Positions 49,267-61,068 of a stretch of 64,000 nt of DNA are shown here, piece after piece. The translations under genes and the position numbers were made by a program. The number at the start of each line of letters is the position of its first letter. The stretch's first letter is position 1. Below the pieces are notes generated by a model. The model had not been told where the DNA came from. It did no database searches and saw only the letters and a program-made list of their open reading frames with translations. This DNA comes from Terribacillus saccharophilus (GTDB lineage: Bacteria; Bacillota; Bacilli; Bacillales; Amphibacillaceae). The stretch spans positions 50,512 to 114,511 of the forward strand of contig NZ_NPBJ01000005.1 in the NCBI RefSeq assembly GCF_002272075.1, read 5' to 3'.

Positions 49267-49395
49267 CTCTTTAGTTAAACTCCTTCTCATCGTCTGCATA
49301 AGCGACGAGGGTTCTAAACTGTCACATGTTATTTTTATAAGCTTAACAAATATCCAATCTATTCGACAAGTATCTGTTTCTTAAAATGAAACAAA

Positions 49396-49420
49396 GAGTG
49401 CCCCAAAGAGGCACTCTAGT
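49396..49420 (-). terminator. Terminator after apt
   Basis: AGAGTGCC / GGCACTCT with a seven-base loop, then TTGTTTC on the minus strand, between apt and relA. Confidence 0.75.
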
Positions 49421-49431
49421 TATGTTCAATA

Positions 49432-49947
49432 TTATTCGTAGCTAGTCAGAGTAAGCACGTCATATCCGTCCAGCTTGTCTCTGCCGTCAAGATATGACAG
49501 TTCAACGAAGAACGCACATCCGACAACAATACCACCTAGCTGTTCAACAAGATTGATTGTCGCTTCGATTGTACCACCAGTTGCCAGCAAGTCATCCGTA
49601 ATAAGGACACGCTGTCCTGGTTTGATTGCATCTTTATGGATTGTCAAAACATTCTCGCCGTATTCAAGTCCATAAGCGACTTTGATAACTTCACGAGGAA
49701 GCTTGCCTTCCTTACGGACAGGGGCAAAGCCGATATCCAGCGCATAAGATACTGGGCAGCCAACGATGAAGCCGCGGGCTTCAGGACCGACGATCAAGTC
49801 CACATTTTTATCTTTAGCGAATTCCACGATTTCATTTACCGCTGATTTATATGCCGGACCATTATCCATCAATGTAGTGATATCCTTGAATCTGATACCT
49901 GGTTTCGGCCAGTCCTCTACGACTGTAATATATTTTTTATAATCCAT
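49432..49947 (-). CDS. apt: Adenine phosphoribosyltransferase
   Basis: 171 residues. The PRPP loop [16 protein letters not shown] and the start [20 protein letters not shown] are family standards. It joins adenine to PRPP to give AMP. The ATG overlaps the recJ end by 11 bases, so recJ-apt are coupled. Next downstream is relA, a (p)ppGpp synthase whose product is known to inhibit purine enzymes. Confidence 0.97.
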   Translation of the reverse strand: MDYKKYITVVEDWPKPGIRFKDITTLMDNGPAYKSAVNEIVEFAKDKNVDLIVGPEARGFIVGCPVSYALDIGFAPVRKEGKLPREVIKVAYGLEYGENVLTIHKDAIKPGQRVLITDDLLATGGTIEATINLVEQLGGIVVGCAFFVELSYLDGRDKLDGYDVLTLTSYE

Positions 49948-52282
49948 TTACTGCTTCCTCCTCGATAACTTCCCCGCGTTCAAGTACGCGTTCCAGCCAC
50001 GCTCTCAATTCCTTATAGCCGGAATAATATAAGATCTTCTCGACTTCTATCGCTTCCTTCAATCCCTGGTAGACTTCAGAGTCAGCCAGATCACGTTTGG
50101 AAGGATTTTGGTTGATTGAAATTTGATCCTTATCTAGTTTAACAAATTCCAGCTCAAAAAACACGTCGGAAATAAACTTGGTCCTTTCCGGACTCCAGCC
50201 ACGGCTGTTTTTCAGATAATCTTCGAGCTGGCGATAATTAATCGTCTTTTGCTTCAGCACAATCGCATAGAATAGCTTAAATTGGTCACGATCCGGGAAA
50301 CCTTGCAGATAGGCGTTCTCCTTGACGTCATAGCACGCATATATTAAATCTGGCTGTATATGCTGCAATACATACGTGATATCCGTCATACGGCGGGGCA
50401 GATCGGCAAGTATGACTGCCTTAATATTACCGGCCGCATTTGCAAGACCTTCTGTTTCAAAATCAAGAACGCGAATTTCATCTGACAGCCAGCTTAGATC
50501 TGTATTAGGTCTGAACCGCACGACAGCTGTTTCTTCTTCCTCTTTGACTTGCACGACTTTTTGAAGCTGTTTGCTTCCCCTATGATCGAATAGCTGCCAG
50601 GAACGAATTGCTACATCGTCAATTAAAATCTGCGGTTTTTGCCTGCCGTTCCATTCATTGATAGACAATTCTCCAACAACTTCCAAATTATCTGCCGGGG
50701 TGAGGAATGGGTAAAGCTCTCCCTGACCGAAACATACACCATCTAATTGTACGCTATCCTCTGCGAATACAAACTTAAGATGGTTTTTATTTGCTCCGAT
50801 GAGCTTCACTTCCCGCATTTGTGACGTCAGCTTAACGAGCGGTTTTGGATTTTGCATTCCAAAAGGCGAGAGCTGGGCCATGTCTCGGATCAAATCGATT
50901 GATACATCACCAACGGTAACCGACAAGTCGATAGCAAGAGTTTGCTTGAAATCTTCGGCTGAAAGCGATTCTGCTGCCATTTGATTCAATGTTTTTCTCA
51001 AGGTTTCCAATTGTTCCAATTCCAATGTCATCCCAGCTGCTTGGGCATGTCCGCCGAAAGAGACGAAATGATCACGAACCTGCATACAATGATGGAATAA
51101 ATCAAAAGCATCAATGCTGCGGGCTGAACCTTTAGCCGTGCCTTTTTCTGGATGAATTGCCAGCACAATTGCCGGACGGTCGAAGGTACGCACCAATTTA
51201 GAGGCCACAATTCCAAGTACCCCTTCGTTCCAGCCTTCCTTTGCAACAATGATGACATGACTGCTGTCTTCCTCAGACTGTTCTCTAACCATTGCTTCTG
51301 CTTCTTTAGCTATTTTAGCTACGATATTCTGTCTTTCTGTATTGAGTGATTGTATTTCCTCTGCCATTTCCGCAGCTTCCTCATACGAAGCTGCAAGCAG
51401 CAGCTCGACAGCAAGGTCGGCATCCTGCAATCGTCCGACAGCGTTGATACGCGGACCGATCTTAAAGCCAATATCCTCTTCCGTTACGATTCCATCTAGT
51501 CCACAGCTATCTCTCAGCGCGCGAATTCCAGGTCTTGTCGACGATGCAATTGCCTTTAATCCTTCTGCAGCAAGTATCCTGTTCTCATCAACAAGCGGGA
51601 CCAAATCAGCAATCGTTCCGATCACAACAAGATCAAGCAGCTGTTTTGGGAAATAACCAAGTAAATAATGAGCCAGCTTGAAAGCGACTCCTACTCCAGC
51701 AAGCTCATGGAAAGGATAATTTGGCGAACATTTCGGATGTACAACTGCGAGAGCTCCCGGGACTGCTTCCTGGACTTCATGGTGATCAGTGATGATAAGA
51801 TCGATTCCGATTTGTTTCGCTACTTCCGCTTCGTGGTTTGCAGCAATACCGGTATCTACTGTTACAATCAATTGATAGCCGTTGTCCTTTGCAGCTCGGA
51901 AAGCTGCCTCATTTGGTCCGTATCCTTCCGTAAACCGATTCGGAATATAATAATCACAGTCCGCCCCAAGCTCCCGTAATGCTTCTAATAAAACAACAGT
52001 GGATGAAACTCCATCTGCATCATAATCTCCGAAAACCAGAATTTTTTCACCCTGCTCCACTGCAGCATGGATCCGTTGCGCTGCAACATCTATATCAGAA
52101 ATAAGTTCCGGGCTGTGTAGGTCCTCAAGAGACGGATGAAGGAACCGTTTTGCAGCCTCTTCTGACGTGATTCCACGCTGTATGAGCAACTGCTCCACAA
52201 GCGGAGAAACACCTAATCCCATCGGCTCTTGAGCTGAATGGCGGCTGCTATTATCCTTCCATCTCATTCTACTTTCCAACAT
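49937..52282 (-). CDS. recJ: Single-strand DNA exonuclease RecJ
   Basis: 781 residues. DHH motifs [18 protein letters not shown] and DHHEVQEA, then the DHHA1 region GGHAQAAGM, an OB domain ([16 protein letters not shown]) and a C-terminal extension of Bacillus type (about 560-781). RecJ degrades single-stranded DNA 5'-3' in repair. The start ATG at 52282 follows seven T residues, and its only Shine-Dalgarno-like run (AGGGGG) is the 3' arm of a 15-bp hairpin, which is unusual. Confidence 0.95.
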   Translation of the reverse strand: MLESRMRWKDNSSRHSAQEPMGLGVSPLVEQLLIQRGITSEEAAKRFLHPSLEDLHSPELISDIDVAAQRIHAAVEQGEKILVFGDYDADGVSSTVVLLEALRELGADCDYYIPNRFTEGYGPNEAAFRAAKDNGYQLIVTVDTGIAANHEAEVAKQIGIDLIITDHHEVQEAVPGALAVVHPKCSPNYPFHELAGVGVAFKLAHYLLGYFPKQLLDLVVIGTIADLVPLVDENRILAAEGLKAIASSTRPGIRALRDSCGLDGIVTEEDIGFKIGPRINAVGRLQDADLAVELLLAASYEEAAEMAEEIQSLNTERQNIVAKIAKEAEAMVREQSEEDSSHVIIVAKEGWNEGVLGIVASKLVRTFDRPAIVLAIHPEKGTAKGSARSIDAFDLFHHCMQVRDHFVSFGGHAQAAGMTLELEQLETLRKTLNQMAAESLSAEDFKQTLAIDLSVTVGDVSIDLIRDMAQLSPFGMQNPKPLVKLTSQMREVKLIGANKNHLKFVFAEDSVQLDGVCFGQGELYPFLTPADNLEVVGELSINEWNGRQKPQILIDDVAIRSWQLFDHRGSKQLQKVVQVKEEEETAVVRFRPNTDLSWLSDEIRVLDFETEGLANAAGNIKAVILADLPRRMTDITYVLQHIQPDLIYACYDVKENAYLQGFPDRDQFKLFYAIVLKQKTINYRQLEDYLKNSRGWSPERTKFISDVFFELEFVKLDKDQISINQNPSKRDLADSEVYQGLKEAIEVEKILYYSGYKELRAWLERVLERGEVIEEEAVNGL

Positions 52283-52331
52283 AAAAAAAGACCCCCTAAC
52301 CAAGCTATTATACTAGAGCCTGGTCAAGGGA
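52283..52331 (-). terminator. Intrinsic terminator overlapping the recJ ribosome-binding site
   Basis: On the minus strand a 15-bp stem (52331-52317 with 52306-52292, some G-U pairs) closes a ten-base loop and runs into TCTTTTTTT directly before the recJ ATG. The 3' arm contains AGGGGG, the recJ Shine-Dalgarno candidate. It lies after lapA. Confidence 0.85.
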
Positions 52332-52339
52332 GCAATCGG

Positions 52340-52723
52340 TTATTGTCTGTATTCATCTCTTATCCGTTCGGATGTAGGGTACGTATTCGTAGTCGGATCG
52401 GATATATTTGTCGTTGGCCTCTCCAGTTCTTCATGTCCCTGTTCCGCACGTTTCTCTTGTAGTTCAGTAATTTCAGCTGCTTTTTTATCGCTATCCTTAC
52501 GTAAAGCGCGTACTTCCCTATTTAACTTGAACATACGCAACCCTCCTACAGATGCTGTAATCAAGACGCCCATCAAAACGGAGAACAGAATGATCAGGAT
52601 TAGCGGGGCGGAACCTGTTCCGAATAAATAGTCCACCTGTACGCTGTCTACGTTAATAACTGCGAATATTGCAATAAGTACTGCAAAGATGACTGCTAGA
52701 ATGATATACCATTGTGCCTTCAT
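52340..52723 (-). CDS. lapA: LapA-domain small membrane protein (DUF1049, YrvD-like)
   Basis: 127 residues from the ATG at 52723 (AAAGGAG nine bases upstream). Two membrane helices (about 4-22 and 38-60) around VDSVQVDYLFG match the LapA/DUF1049 fold, then a coiled-coil tail (MFKLNREVRALRKDSDKKAA) and a polar C-terminus. In E. coli LapA is tied to lipopolysaccharide control, which cannot apply here. The position between secDF and recJ matches B. subtilis yrvD. Confidence 0.85.
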   Translation of the reverse strand: MKAQWYIILAVIFAVLIAIFAVINVDSVQVDYLFGTGSAPLILIILFSVLMGVLITASVGGLRMFKLNREVRALRKDSDKKAAEITELQEKRAEQGHEELERPTTNISDPTTNTYPTSERIRDEYRQ

Positions 52724-52778
52724 TTGCTGGCTCCTTTCTAATGCGGCTACTCTATACATTCCCCATTCTAAAAAAAAT

Positions 52779-52803
52779 AACCCCCGTAATTATTACGGGG
52801 GTT
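52779..52803 (-). terminator. Terminator of secDF
   Basis: Perfect palindrome AACCCCCGTAA / TTACGGGGGTT with a three-base loop and a run of eight T on the minus strand. Confidence 0.9.
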
Positions 52804-52809
52804 CTCCAA

Positions 52810-55068
52810 TCAGACTTGCGGTCCTTCTACTTTCTTTTTCTCTTCATGGATGATTGGATTCTTTTCAATATTTCTGCCGCGCCAAACGAGCCACAGCTGA
52901 GAAGCAATGAATAGGGATGAATATGTCCCTGCTGCCAAACCAATCACAAGCGCGATTGAGAAGTTAGCAATCGATGAAGCACCGAAGATCCAGAGAATAA
53001 TCGCTGCTACTATTACTGTTAGTACTGTGTTCACACTTCGTACAAGTGTTTGCAGCAAGCTGTCATTCACGATTTTGGCCAGCTCATCAAACGTTTTGAC
53101 TTTCCGTTTGATTCGAATATTCTCTTTAATCCGGTCAAAGGTAACTATCGTATCATTGATCGAATAACCGATTATCGTCAGGATTGCGGCAATGATCGTA
53201 ATGTCGAATTCCAGTCTGGTAATACTGAATACTGCCAGAATGAAGAAGGCGTCATGTAACAAGGCCACTATGGCTGTGACTGCAAATTTGAATTCAAATC
53301 GGATCGTCGCGTACAGTATGATACCAATAGAAGCAAAAATAACAGCATACAAAGCATTTTTAGCTAGTTCTTTTCCGATTATAGGCGATACGGTACTGAT
53401 ACTAGGTGCATCTCCATATTCATCTTGAATACTGCTCTTCAACTCATTTTCTTGGTTATTTGTGAGCGTGCTTTCAAGTCGGACGGAGGCATGTTTGCCA
53501 TCAGCTGAAAGCTGCGTTTCTCTCGATTCGAACCCGAAATCTTCTATCTTCTGCTCTACTTGTTCTGTCGTTAGAGCTTGGTTGGAATCGAATTCAACAC
53601 GAGATCCACTTGTAAAGTCGATACCAAGGTTCAGCTTAAATACACTCAAGCAGATGATCCCGGCAATTGTAAGCGCGATAGAGAAAGCGAAATAAGCTTT
53701 TCTGTGCTTGACTAGGTTCAGCTTCAAACCATAGAAAGTGACGTCACGTTCTTCTTTGTCACTCAGTTTGCGGATATTTTTCTTCGATACACCGAACCAG
53801 CCTGGCTTCTTATCGAACGCACGGCTTTTCACCATCAAACTAAGCAAGGCACGTGATCCATATACAGCTGTGATGAAGCTCAATAGAATACTGATGATTA
53901 GCGTCGTTGCGAAACCTTTAATAGAGCTCGTACCGAAAATGAACAGGACAATCCCTGCAATCATCGTAGTCACGTTGGCATCGGTAATAGTTGCCAATGA
54001 GTTTTTGTTACCAGCTTTATAAGCAGCTTTGAGTGACTTACCTGTTTTTAGTTCATCTTTTATCCGTTCATATGTGATGATGTTGGCGTCAACTGCCATC
54101 CCCACACCTAGAATTAGTGCTGCAATGCCAGGAAGTGTCAGAACAACACCAAGCAAATCGAATACAAGTATGTTCAAATAAGCAAAAACTGCTAATGTTA
54201 TGGCAGCAATGAAACCTGGAAGTCTATAATATACAATCATGAACAACAGAATAAGCGCGAATGCAATATACCCTGCAAGCATCGTCTGATCCAGGGCTTC
54301 CTGTCCGAATTGAGCTCCAACTGAGTTTGAATACACTTCATCCATTTTCACTGGGAGTGATCCAGCATTCAGGAGATCTGCAAGCTCTTGTGCACTTTCT
54401 ACTGTGAAGTTACCTTCAATCTGAACTGATTTACTGTTGATAGTCTGAGAAACAGCAGGTGCAGAAATGAACTTTTGTTCATCCTCAGGCTTTTGTGATT
54501 CCTCTTCAAAGGATTCTCCATCCTCATAATCCAGCCAGATAACCAGTCTGTTTTCTGGGTATGCTCGCTGGGAGAGTTCACTCGTCACTTCACCGAATTT
54601 GGAAGCATCTTTCATCTCCACTGTAACGAGTGGCTGATTTGTTTGCGGATCGAATGCCTGCTTCGCACTGCCTGCCTCGATATCTGTACCGTTCAAATAC
54701 TCTTTATCTGCTGTGTCACGGAATGATAGATTGGCAGTCGTCGATAGCATCTCACGAGCTTGATCCTGATCTTTCACTCCAGCAAGCTGGACGCGGATTC
54801 GGTTCGGCTGCTCAATGTCTATGCTTGTCTCACTAACACCAAGGGAATCGACGCGCTCATTCAATGCTTGTGCAGTAGCATTCAGCGTTGCCGTATCCAC
54901 CTTGTCCCCTTCCTCGAGCGGGCTTACTTCATAAAGTACTTCGAATCCGCCCTGCAGATCGAGTCCTAAATTTAAATCATTTGCGATTCCTTTAACTGTC
55001 GTTCCCATCGCTCCCAAAAGCAATAGGACGATCAAGAAGAAGGCAACTATTCTGCCTCTTTTCACCAT
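52810..55068 (-). CDS. secDF: SecDF fused protein-export membrane protein
   Basis: 752 residues with about 12 membrane helices: a SecD half (LGLDLQGGFEVLYEV, GVGMAVDANIITYERI) and a SecF half (LGIDFTSGSRVEF, IGYSINDTIVTFDRIKENI). The fused form is typical of Bacillus. SecDF uses proton flow to pull exported proteins through SecYEG. The ATG at 55068 has GGGAGG ten bases upstream. YajC, its partner, is encoded at 58371. Confidence 0.97.
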   Translation of the reverse strand: MVKRGRIVAFFLIVLLLLGAMGTTVKGIANDLNLGLDLQGGFEVLYEVSPLEEGDKVDTATLNATAQALNERVDSLGVSETSIDIEQPNRIRVQLAGVKDQDQAREMLSTTANLSFRDTADKEYLNGTDIEAGSAKQAFDPQTNQPLVTVEMKDASKFGEVTSELSQRAYPENRLVIWLDYEDGESFEEESQKPEDEQKFISAPAVSQTINSKSVQIEGNFTVESAQELADLLNAGSLPVKMDEVYSNSVGAQFGQEALDQTMLAGYIAFALILLFMIVYYRLPGFIAAITLAVFAYLNILVFDLLGVVLTLPGIAALILGVGMAVDANIITYERIKDELKTGKSLKAAYKAGNKNSLATITDANVTTMIAGIVLFIFGTSSIKGFATTLIISILLSFITAVYGSRALLSLMVKSRAFDKKPGWFGVSKKNIRKLSDKEERDVTFYGLKLNLVKHRKAYFAFSIALTIAGIICLSVFKLNLGIDFTSGSRVEFDSNQALTTEQVEQKIEDFGFESRETQLSADGKHASVRLESTLTNNQENELKSSIQDEYGDAPSISTVSPIIGKELAKNALYAVIFASIGIILYATIRFEFKFAVTAIVALLHDAFFILAVFSITRLEFDITIIAAILTIIGYSINDTIVTFDRIKENIRIKRKVKTFDELAKIVNDSLLQTLVRSVNTVLTVIVAAIILWIFGASSIANFSIALVIGLAAGTYSSLFIASQLWLVWRGRNIEKNPIIHEEKKKVEGPQV

Positions 55069-55222
55069 GATGCAACTGCCTCCCATTTTCCGTTCAAACG
55101 GAAACCTAATATGCTGCAGACTTTGTCTGCAATAAAATCACATGTATGTACATGCTGTGCTCGTCCGTCAAATACTCACATAGTATAGAAAACATGAGCA
55201 AGCACTGTCAACATTACCCTGA

Positions 55223-55519
55223 TCAGGATTGACCATTGATGGCGGCGATGGAAGCCATCAGATCCTCATCTTCCTCATACACTGACATTGTCAAGTAGCC
55301 CATATAAACCGATACATTCAGCGACATAATATCAGCTACTACTTCATATAATCGTTTTTGTTTGTCTTTCTCTTTTTTCCATACCTTTTTCTCCATACAG
55401 CTCCAAATATCTGCAGCAGAAGCTTTATTATATCCAAGCAGGTGAAATTCTTCCTTCTTGCTGATCACTGCAGGCATCACTTCCGACTTCCATTCATTTA
55501 CTGTCTTTGTTTCGTACAC
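55223..55519 (-). CDS. comN: ComN, post-transcriptional regulator of comE mRNA
   Basis: 98 residues from the GTG at 55519, chosen because AGGAGG lies seven bases upstream; longer frames have no such site. YETKTVNEWKSEVMPAVISK, LGYNKASAADIWSCM and YMGYLTMSVY fit the ComN/post-transc-reg family. In B. subtilis ComN (YrzD) promotes accumulation of comE mRNA. The comEABC operon lies about 45 kb away in this window. It sits between secDF and spoVB as in B. subtilis. Confidence 0.85.
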   Translation of the reverse strand: MYETKTVNEWKSEVMPAVISKKEEFHLLGYNKASAADIWSCMEKKVWKKEKDKQKRLYEVVADIMSLNVSVYMGYLTMSVYEEDEDLMASIAAINGQS

Positions 55520-55638
55520 GTTTTTACCTCCTAAAACAACTTGCCTTGTTCTGTTCAGGCTAGTCATGCTTGGCCATATCTCATGCATACATATAATTGT
55601 AGCCGAAAAACTAATATTTGAGAAGGCAGGTTGTCGAT

Positions 55639-57186
55639 GTGACGAAGCAGACTTTCCTAAAAGGGGCACTCATTCTGATTGCTGCCAGCTTGATCACCCG
55701 CTTCCTAGGATTCGTGAACCGAATTGTCGTTGCACGTGTCATGGGGGAAGAAGGGATTGGTCTATACATGATGGCCATGCCGACATTATTCCTGGCGACT
55801 GCCATCACCCAGTTCGGTCTGCCCACCGCTATTTCCAAACGGGTAGCAGAAGCAGATGTGCGTGGAGACAACGACCAAATCAAAAAAATCGTTGTTGTTT
55901 CTCTAACGGTAACACTGAGCATCAGCATTGTTTTTGTCGGAGTTCTTTATCTGGCAGCTCCGTTTCTTGCGGACAAGCTCCTGAAAGATGCGCGTGTCAT
56001 CTATCCATTGCTGGCAATCGGACCAGTCATACCGATTTTGGCAGTTGCAGCAGTACTTCGGGGGTATTTCCAAGGGAAACAGAATATGAAGCCGCAGAGC
56101 TTTTCCCAAGTGATCGAACAGATCGTCCGGATTAGCTGTACAGTCTTCCTCGTAAAATTCTTTCTGCCTTACGGAGTGGAATTCGCTGCTTTAGGGGCGA
56201 TGATTTCGGTTTTAATCGGAGAATTTATTTCTTTGCTTTATATGTTCTATCAATTTAAACGAAAAAAGACCGTAAAAATACGATCTCAATTCGTTACAGC
56301 CTTAAAGGGGGGCAAACAAACATTAGATCGTCTGTTCTCGATTGCCTTACCCGCCACTGGCAGCAGGCTGGTTGCTAGCGGCACCCATTTCCTGGAGCCA
56401 ATACTTACTGCTCAAAGTCTTGCCCTAGCCGGGGTCGGAACGGCAATGGCAACAAGGCAATACGGTGAACTTACAGGCTATGCACTGCCTCTTTTGTTCC
56501 TGCCGACTTTCATTACGAATTCTCTCGCAACGGCTTTACTGCCCTCTATCAGCGAGGCAAATGAACAGAATAGACACCAGTTCGTTCATTATCGAATTCA
56601 CCAGGCAATCCGGCTAAGTTTTGCCTCAGGTGCAATAGCAACGGTAATTCTAACAGTATTTGCAGGTCCGATTCTTCATTATATGTACGGAAGCGAGAGC
56701 GCGGAGCGATTCATACTGCTCATGGCACCTTTCTATCTTATGATGTATATTCAAATGCCGCTCAGCACTGCACTGCAAGCGCTCGACGCAGCCAAATCTG
56801 CGATGTGGAATACGATCATCGGTGCAGGCGTAAAAATAATTTTGCTCGTTTCACTAGCTTCCAATGCGAAGTTTGGAATTATCGGAGTTGCCATCAGTAT
56901 GATTGTCACAGTAGTTTTAATCACTTTATTGCATTTGATCTCACTAGCACGCGTTGCTGGTTTCAGACTATCGTGGAAGGAACTCGGTCAAATGCTTGGT
57001 TTGCTGGGGTTAACAGTATTTTCTGCCCATCTGTTGAAGGGTATATTCGCCAGTTCGCTATATAACCTTCCAGCTTTTCTATTATTACTTTTAATTCTAA
57101 CTGTCCTCTATCTATTGTTCATGCTCAGTTTCGGGTTTATAACGAGAGCGGAAGTGGAGCAGTTTCTGTCCAGAAAGAAACGTTAA
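55639..57186 (+). CDS. spoVB: Stage V sporulation protein B, lipid II flippase family
   Basis: 515 residues with about 14 membrane helices of the MOP/MurJ-like polysaccharide transporter family. FLKGALILIAASLITRFLGF and RGYFQGKQNMKPQSFSQVIE are SpoVB hallmarks. SpoVB is needed for spore cortex synthesis, likely moving lipid-linked precursor. I chose the GTG at 55639 (AAGGCAGG eight bases upstream) over a TTG at 55618 without a ribosome site. It is convergent with the DUF421 gene. Confidence 0.95.
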   Translation: MTKQTFLKGALILIAASLITRFLGFVNRIVVARVMGEEGIGLYMMAMPTLFLATAITQFGLPTAISKRVAEADVRGDNDQIKKIVVVSLTVTLSISIVFVGVLYLAAPFLADKLLKDARVIYPLLAIGPVIPILAVAAVLRGYFQGKQNMKPQSFSQVIEQIVRISCTVFLVKFFLPYGVEFAALGAMISVLIGEFISLLYMFYQFKRKKTVKIRSQFVTALKGGKQTLDRLFSIALPATGSRLVASGTHFLEPILTAQSLALAGVGTAMATRQYGELTGYALPLLFLPTFITNSLATALLPSISEANEQNRHQFVHYRIHQAIRLSFASGAIATVILTVFAGPILHYMYGSESAERFILLMAPFYLMMYIQMPLSTALQALDAAKSAMWNTIIGAGVKIILLVSLASNAKFGIIGVAISMIVTVVLITLLHLISLARVAGFRLSWKELGQMLGLLGLTVFSAHLLKGIFASSLYNLPAFLLLLLILTVLYLLFMLSFGFITRAEVEQFLSRKKR

Positions 57187-57192
57187 TCACTG

Positions 57193-57855
57193 TTAACGTT
57201 CATCTTTTCGGTCAATATACCAATTATGGTCTTGGTCGAGTGTGCAATACGAGATACGCGCAATATTAGGATGGCCATGACGCTTCATCTCACCGCGAAG
57301 CCAAGAATCAGATTTATCGATATTATCTAACGCCTCTTGCTGAATCTCGCCGTCGATAATCAATGGCTGGACAAACCCGCTGCTGCCATCTTCTGTATCC
57401 TGCTTTTCAAATACAGACAATTCACCGGATGTCTCTAAGATCGCAAAATCGACATCCTGTACACTTTTCGTACCCTTTTCTCTCAGCTGCTGCTGAAGAT
57501 CAGAAAAGCTGTAACGCTGCTTGCGCATTTCATGCTCATCTATCTTACCGCGTGAAATAATGACTGATGGTTTTCCTTCCATAAAATCACGCATCTTAGG
57601 AAACTTTAAGGAAATTAATGCTGTACCTCTCTGTATTATCAGGAGTATTACCATCGGCACGATAAAGTGAAGCAAATGACTGCTAGGGTCTTCGATGGAA
57701 AACACAGCTATTTCAGCTAACATCAAATAAACAACTAAATCGATGATACTCAGTTCACCAATCTCACGTTTTCCCATAAGGCGGAAAATAATGACGATGA
57801 CAATATAAGAAAGAATCGTTCTTCCTATAATCGACCATTCCAGTGTATCCAGCAA
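57193..57855 (-). CDS. yrbG: DUF421 membrane protein (YrbG/YetF-like)
   Basis: 220 residues: three N-terminal helices (about 10-80) and a soluble DUF421/YetF domain with GKPSVIISRGKIDEHEMRK and the following LREKGTKSVQDVDFAILE. The start is a TTG at 57855 with AAGGAGG eight bases upstream. Members are linked to spore germination apparatus in B. subtilis (YetF, YdfS), but this one's role is not known. The name comes from the position next to spoVB. Confidence 0.85.
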   Translation of the reverse strand: MLDTLEWSIIGRTILSYIVIVIIFRLMGKREIGELSIIDLVVYLMLAEIAVFSIEDPSSHLLHFIVPMVILLIIQRGTALISLKFPKMRDFMEGKPSVIISRGKIDEHEMRKQRYSFSDLQQQLREKGTKSVQDVDFAILETSGELSVFEKQDTEDGSSGFVQPLIIDGEIQQEALDNIDKSDSWLRGEMKRHGHPNIARISYCTLDQDHNWYIDRKDER

Positions 57856-57964
57856 AATGCCCGCCTCCTTTTTGTTTATTTTGTGTAAGAGTAATCGTTC
57901 TATTCGTTCTTAATTTGGATGGACGAGCATACAGTAGCCATATAGACTTGCTGGAGGGATCTTT

Positions 57965-58336
57965 GTGAAAAAGAATGTACAAGCGATATTGTATGGCTGG
58001 ATTACTGTCTTTGCACTGCTGTTATTCATCAGCTTCACACTGGCATTATTGCTTCGCTTCTCGGAGATGGGGAAAGGTATGCTGGACTGGACAACCCTCG
58101 GAGCTGGAGTCCTCAGTTTATTCATCGGTGGTTTCATTGCTGGGGTGAAAGGCGAAGATAAAGGTTGGATGCTCGGCGGTATGACCGCAATCGGATTTTC
58201 CCTTTTCATTCTTCTCTATCAATATCTAGGTTATCAAGTAGGATTTTCGGGAACACAGCTATTGACGCATGGCGGTTTTCTAGCAGCTGCGCTAGTCGGC
58301 GGCATGATCGGTGTCAACATTAAAAGCAGCACATAA
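57965..58336 (+). CDS. yrzE: TIGR04086 family membrane protein (YrzE-like)
   Basis: 123 residues with four hydrophobic helices. The start is a GTG at 57965 with GGAGGG six bases upstream. LGAGVLSLFIGGFIAGVKG and HGGFLAAALVGGMIGVN are the glycine-rich helices of this family. Function unknown. The B. subtilis counterpart yrzE lies in the same place between yrbG and yajC. Confidence 0.82.
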   Translation: MKKNVQAILYGWITVFALLLFISFTLALLLRFSEMGKGMLDWTTLGAGVLSLFIGGFIAGVKGEDKGWMLGGMTAIGFSLFILLYQYLGYQVGFSGTQLLTHGGFLAAALVGGMIGVNIKSST

Positions 58337-58367
58337 AAAAGACAGGAGAGAAATCTCCTGTCTTTTA
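58335..58367. terminator. Bidirectional terminator between yrzE and yajC
   Basis: AAAAGACAGGAG / CTCCTGTCTTTT with a six-base loop, between convergent genes. Confidence 0.88.
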
Positions 58368-58370
58368 TCT

Positions 58371-58634
58371 TTACGCTTCTAAAGGTTTAACGTCACGAAT
58401 CGCGTTACGATCGAACGTCAATTTACTGCCGTCATCCGTAGTCAGGACTACAGATGCCTCGTCTATAGCATGCACCTTCCCATGTAAACCACCGATGGTA
58501 ACGATGCTGTCTCCTTTTTTCAAGTTAGACTGCATTTGTCTAACCTGTTTCTGACGCTTCTGCTGCGGACGAATCAACAGGAAGTAGAAGATAACAAACA
58601 TTAATACGATCAGTATTAAACTTTGAATATTCAT
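58371..58634 (-). CDS. yajC: YajC, preprotein translocase accessory subunit
   Basis: 87 residues. One N-terminal helix, then FYFLLIRPQQKRQKQV and LKKGDSIVTIGGLHGKV, the YajC signature. YajC associates with SecDF and YidC. It follows tgt by 16 bases, the conserved queA-tgt-yajC order. Confidence 0.95.
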   Translation of the reverse strand: MNIQSLILIVLMFVIFYFLLIRPQQKRQKQVRQMQSNLKKGDSIVTIGGLHGKVHAIDEASVVLTTDDGSKLTFDRNAIRDVKPLEA

Positions 58635-58650
58635 TCACTGCTCCCCCTTT

Positions 58651-59805
<1,155 letters not shown>

Positions 59806-59816
59806 CTATTATCAAT

Positions 59817-60845
59817 CTATACCAGCAGCATTGCATCGCCGAAACTGAAGAAACGATAGCGCTCTTCTACAGCTGTCCGGTACGCATCCAGGATGAAGTC
59901 CCGTCCTGCAAATGCACTGACTAGCATAATCAATGTGGATTTCGGTAAATGGAAATTAGTGATCAAGCCGTCTATAGCTCGATAGGTAAAGCCTGGATAT
60001 ATGAAAATATCCGTCCAACCGCTTGCAGCCACAAATTTCCCCTCATGGTCACGTGTGATTGTTTCCAACGTACGTGTGGATGTCGTTCCAACTGAGATGA
60101 TCCGTCCGCCGTTTTCACGTATCCGAGTCAGCTGATCTGCTGTTTCCTGTGACATTTGATAGAATTCAGCATGCATTTCATGTTCCTCTATTGAATCCAC
60201 ACTAACAGGGCGGAATGTTCCCAATCCAACATGAAGTGTGATGAATGCGATTTCCACACCTTTTTCCTGGAGACTAGCAAGCAGCTCCTTCGTAAAGTGC
60301 AGTCCTGCTGTAGGTGCTGCAGCCGATCCTTGTTCCTTGGCATAAACAGTCTGATAACGCTCTTGATCAGGCAGCTGCTCCTTAATATAAGGTGGCAAAG
60401 GCATTTCACCTAGCTGCTCGAGCACTTCATAGAAAATGCCGTCATAACGAAACTCTACAATCCGACCGCCATGCTCAAGCAATTCCTTACATACAGCAGT
60501 TAGTTTTCCGTCACCAAAGCTAAGCACTGTACCGACTTTGACTTTCTTGGCCGGTTTAACTAATACTTCCCAGCTGTCACCTTCCACTTGCTTCAGTAAG
60601 AGAATCTCTACTTTTGCCTGTGTGTCCTTCTTAATACCATATAACCGTGCCGGAAGCACACGTGTATCATTCAGAACAAGACAATCACCGGACTTAAAAT
60701 AGTCACCGATATCAGCGAAATGACGGTGTTCCATTGTCTTCTCTTCTTTATTTAACACAAGCAGCCTTGACGCAGTCCGATCCTTAAGCGGCGTCTGGGC
60801 AATTAGTTCTTCTGGTAAATGAAAATCGTAGTCCTGTATATCCAT
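59817..60845 (-). CDS. queA: S-adenosylmethionine:tRNA ribosyltransferase-isomerase
   Basis: 342 residues. [18 protein letters not shown] start ([20 protein letters not shown]), [16 protein letters not shown] and [17 protein letters not shown] are QueA blocks. It turns preQ1-tRNA into epoxyqueuosine-tRNA using SAM. The gene lies between yrzS-like DUF2905 and tgt in the ruvA-to-yajC run. Confidence 0.97.
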   Translation of the reverse strand: MDIQDYDFHLPEELIAQTPLKDRTASRLLVLNKEEKTMEHRHFADIGDYFKSGDCLVLNDTRVLPARLYGIKKDTQAKVEILLLKQVEGDSWEVLVKPAKKVKVGTVLSFGDGKLTAVCKELLEHGGRIVEFRYDGIFYEVLEQLGEMPLPPYIKEQLPDQERYQTVYAKEQGSAAAPTAGLHFTKELLASLQEKGVEIAFITLHVGLGTFRPVSVDSIEEHEMHAEFYQMSQETADQLTRIRENGGRIISVGTTSTRTLETITRDHEGKFVAASGWTDIFIYPGFTYRAIDGLITNFHLPKSTLIMLVSAFAGRDFILDAYRTAVEERYRFFSFGDAMLLV

Positions 60846-60867
60846 ACCTGTTAACTCCTAGTCTGTA

Positions 60868-61068
60868 TCAGCGAAATTTGTTGAAGAGGAACAAGATGAG
60901 CGACAGTACAATACTTACTACAATCGATGTTACGATCGGAAAGTAGACTGTCGTGTTCCCTTTCTTAAAAACGATATCTCCTGGCAGTCTGCCAATAAAC
61001 GACATAATAATGCCGATTATAATACACACAACGCCTATAAGAATAAAGATTTTTCCAATGCCGGTCAA
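60868..61068 (-). CDS. DUF2905 small membrane protein
   Basis: 66 residues with two membrane helices. [20 protein letters not shown] is the DUF2905 signature. Overlaps the ruvB stop by four bases, so it is translationally coupled. Function unknown; the same small gene follows ruvB in many Bacillus. Confidence 0.88.
   Translation of the reverse strand: MTGIGKIFILIGVVCIIIGIIMSFIGRLPGDIVFKKGNTTVYFPIVTSIVVSIVLSLILFLFNKFR

Noticed and set aside
55458..56135. 225-residue plus-strand frame overlapping comN and spoVB
   Set aside because: Out of frame with spoVB over its conserved N-terminus and without a ribosome site.
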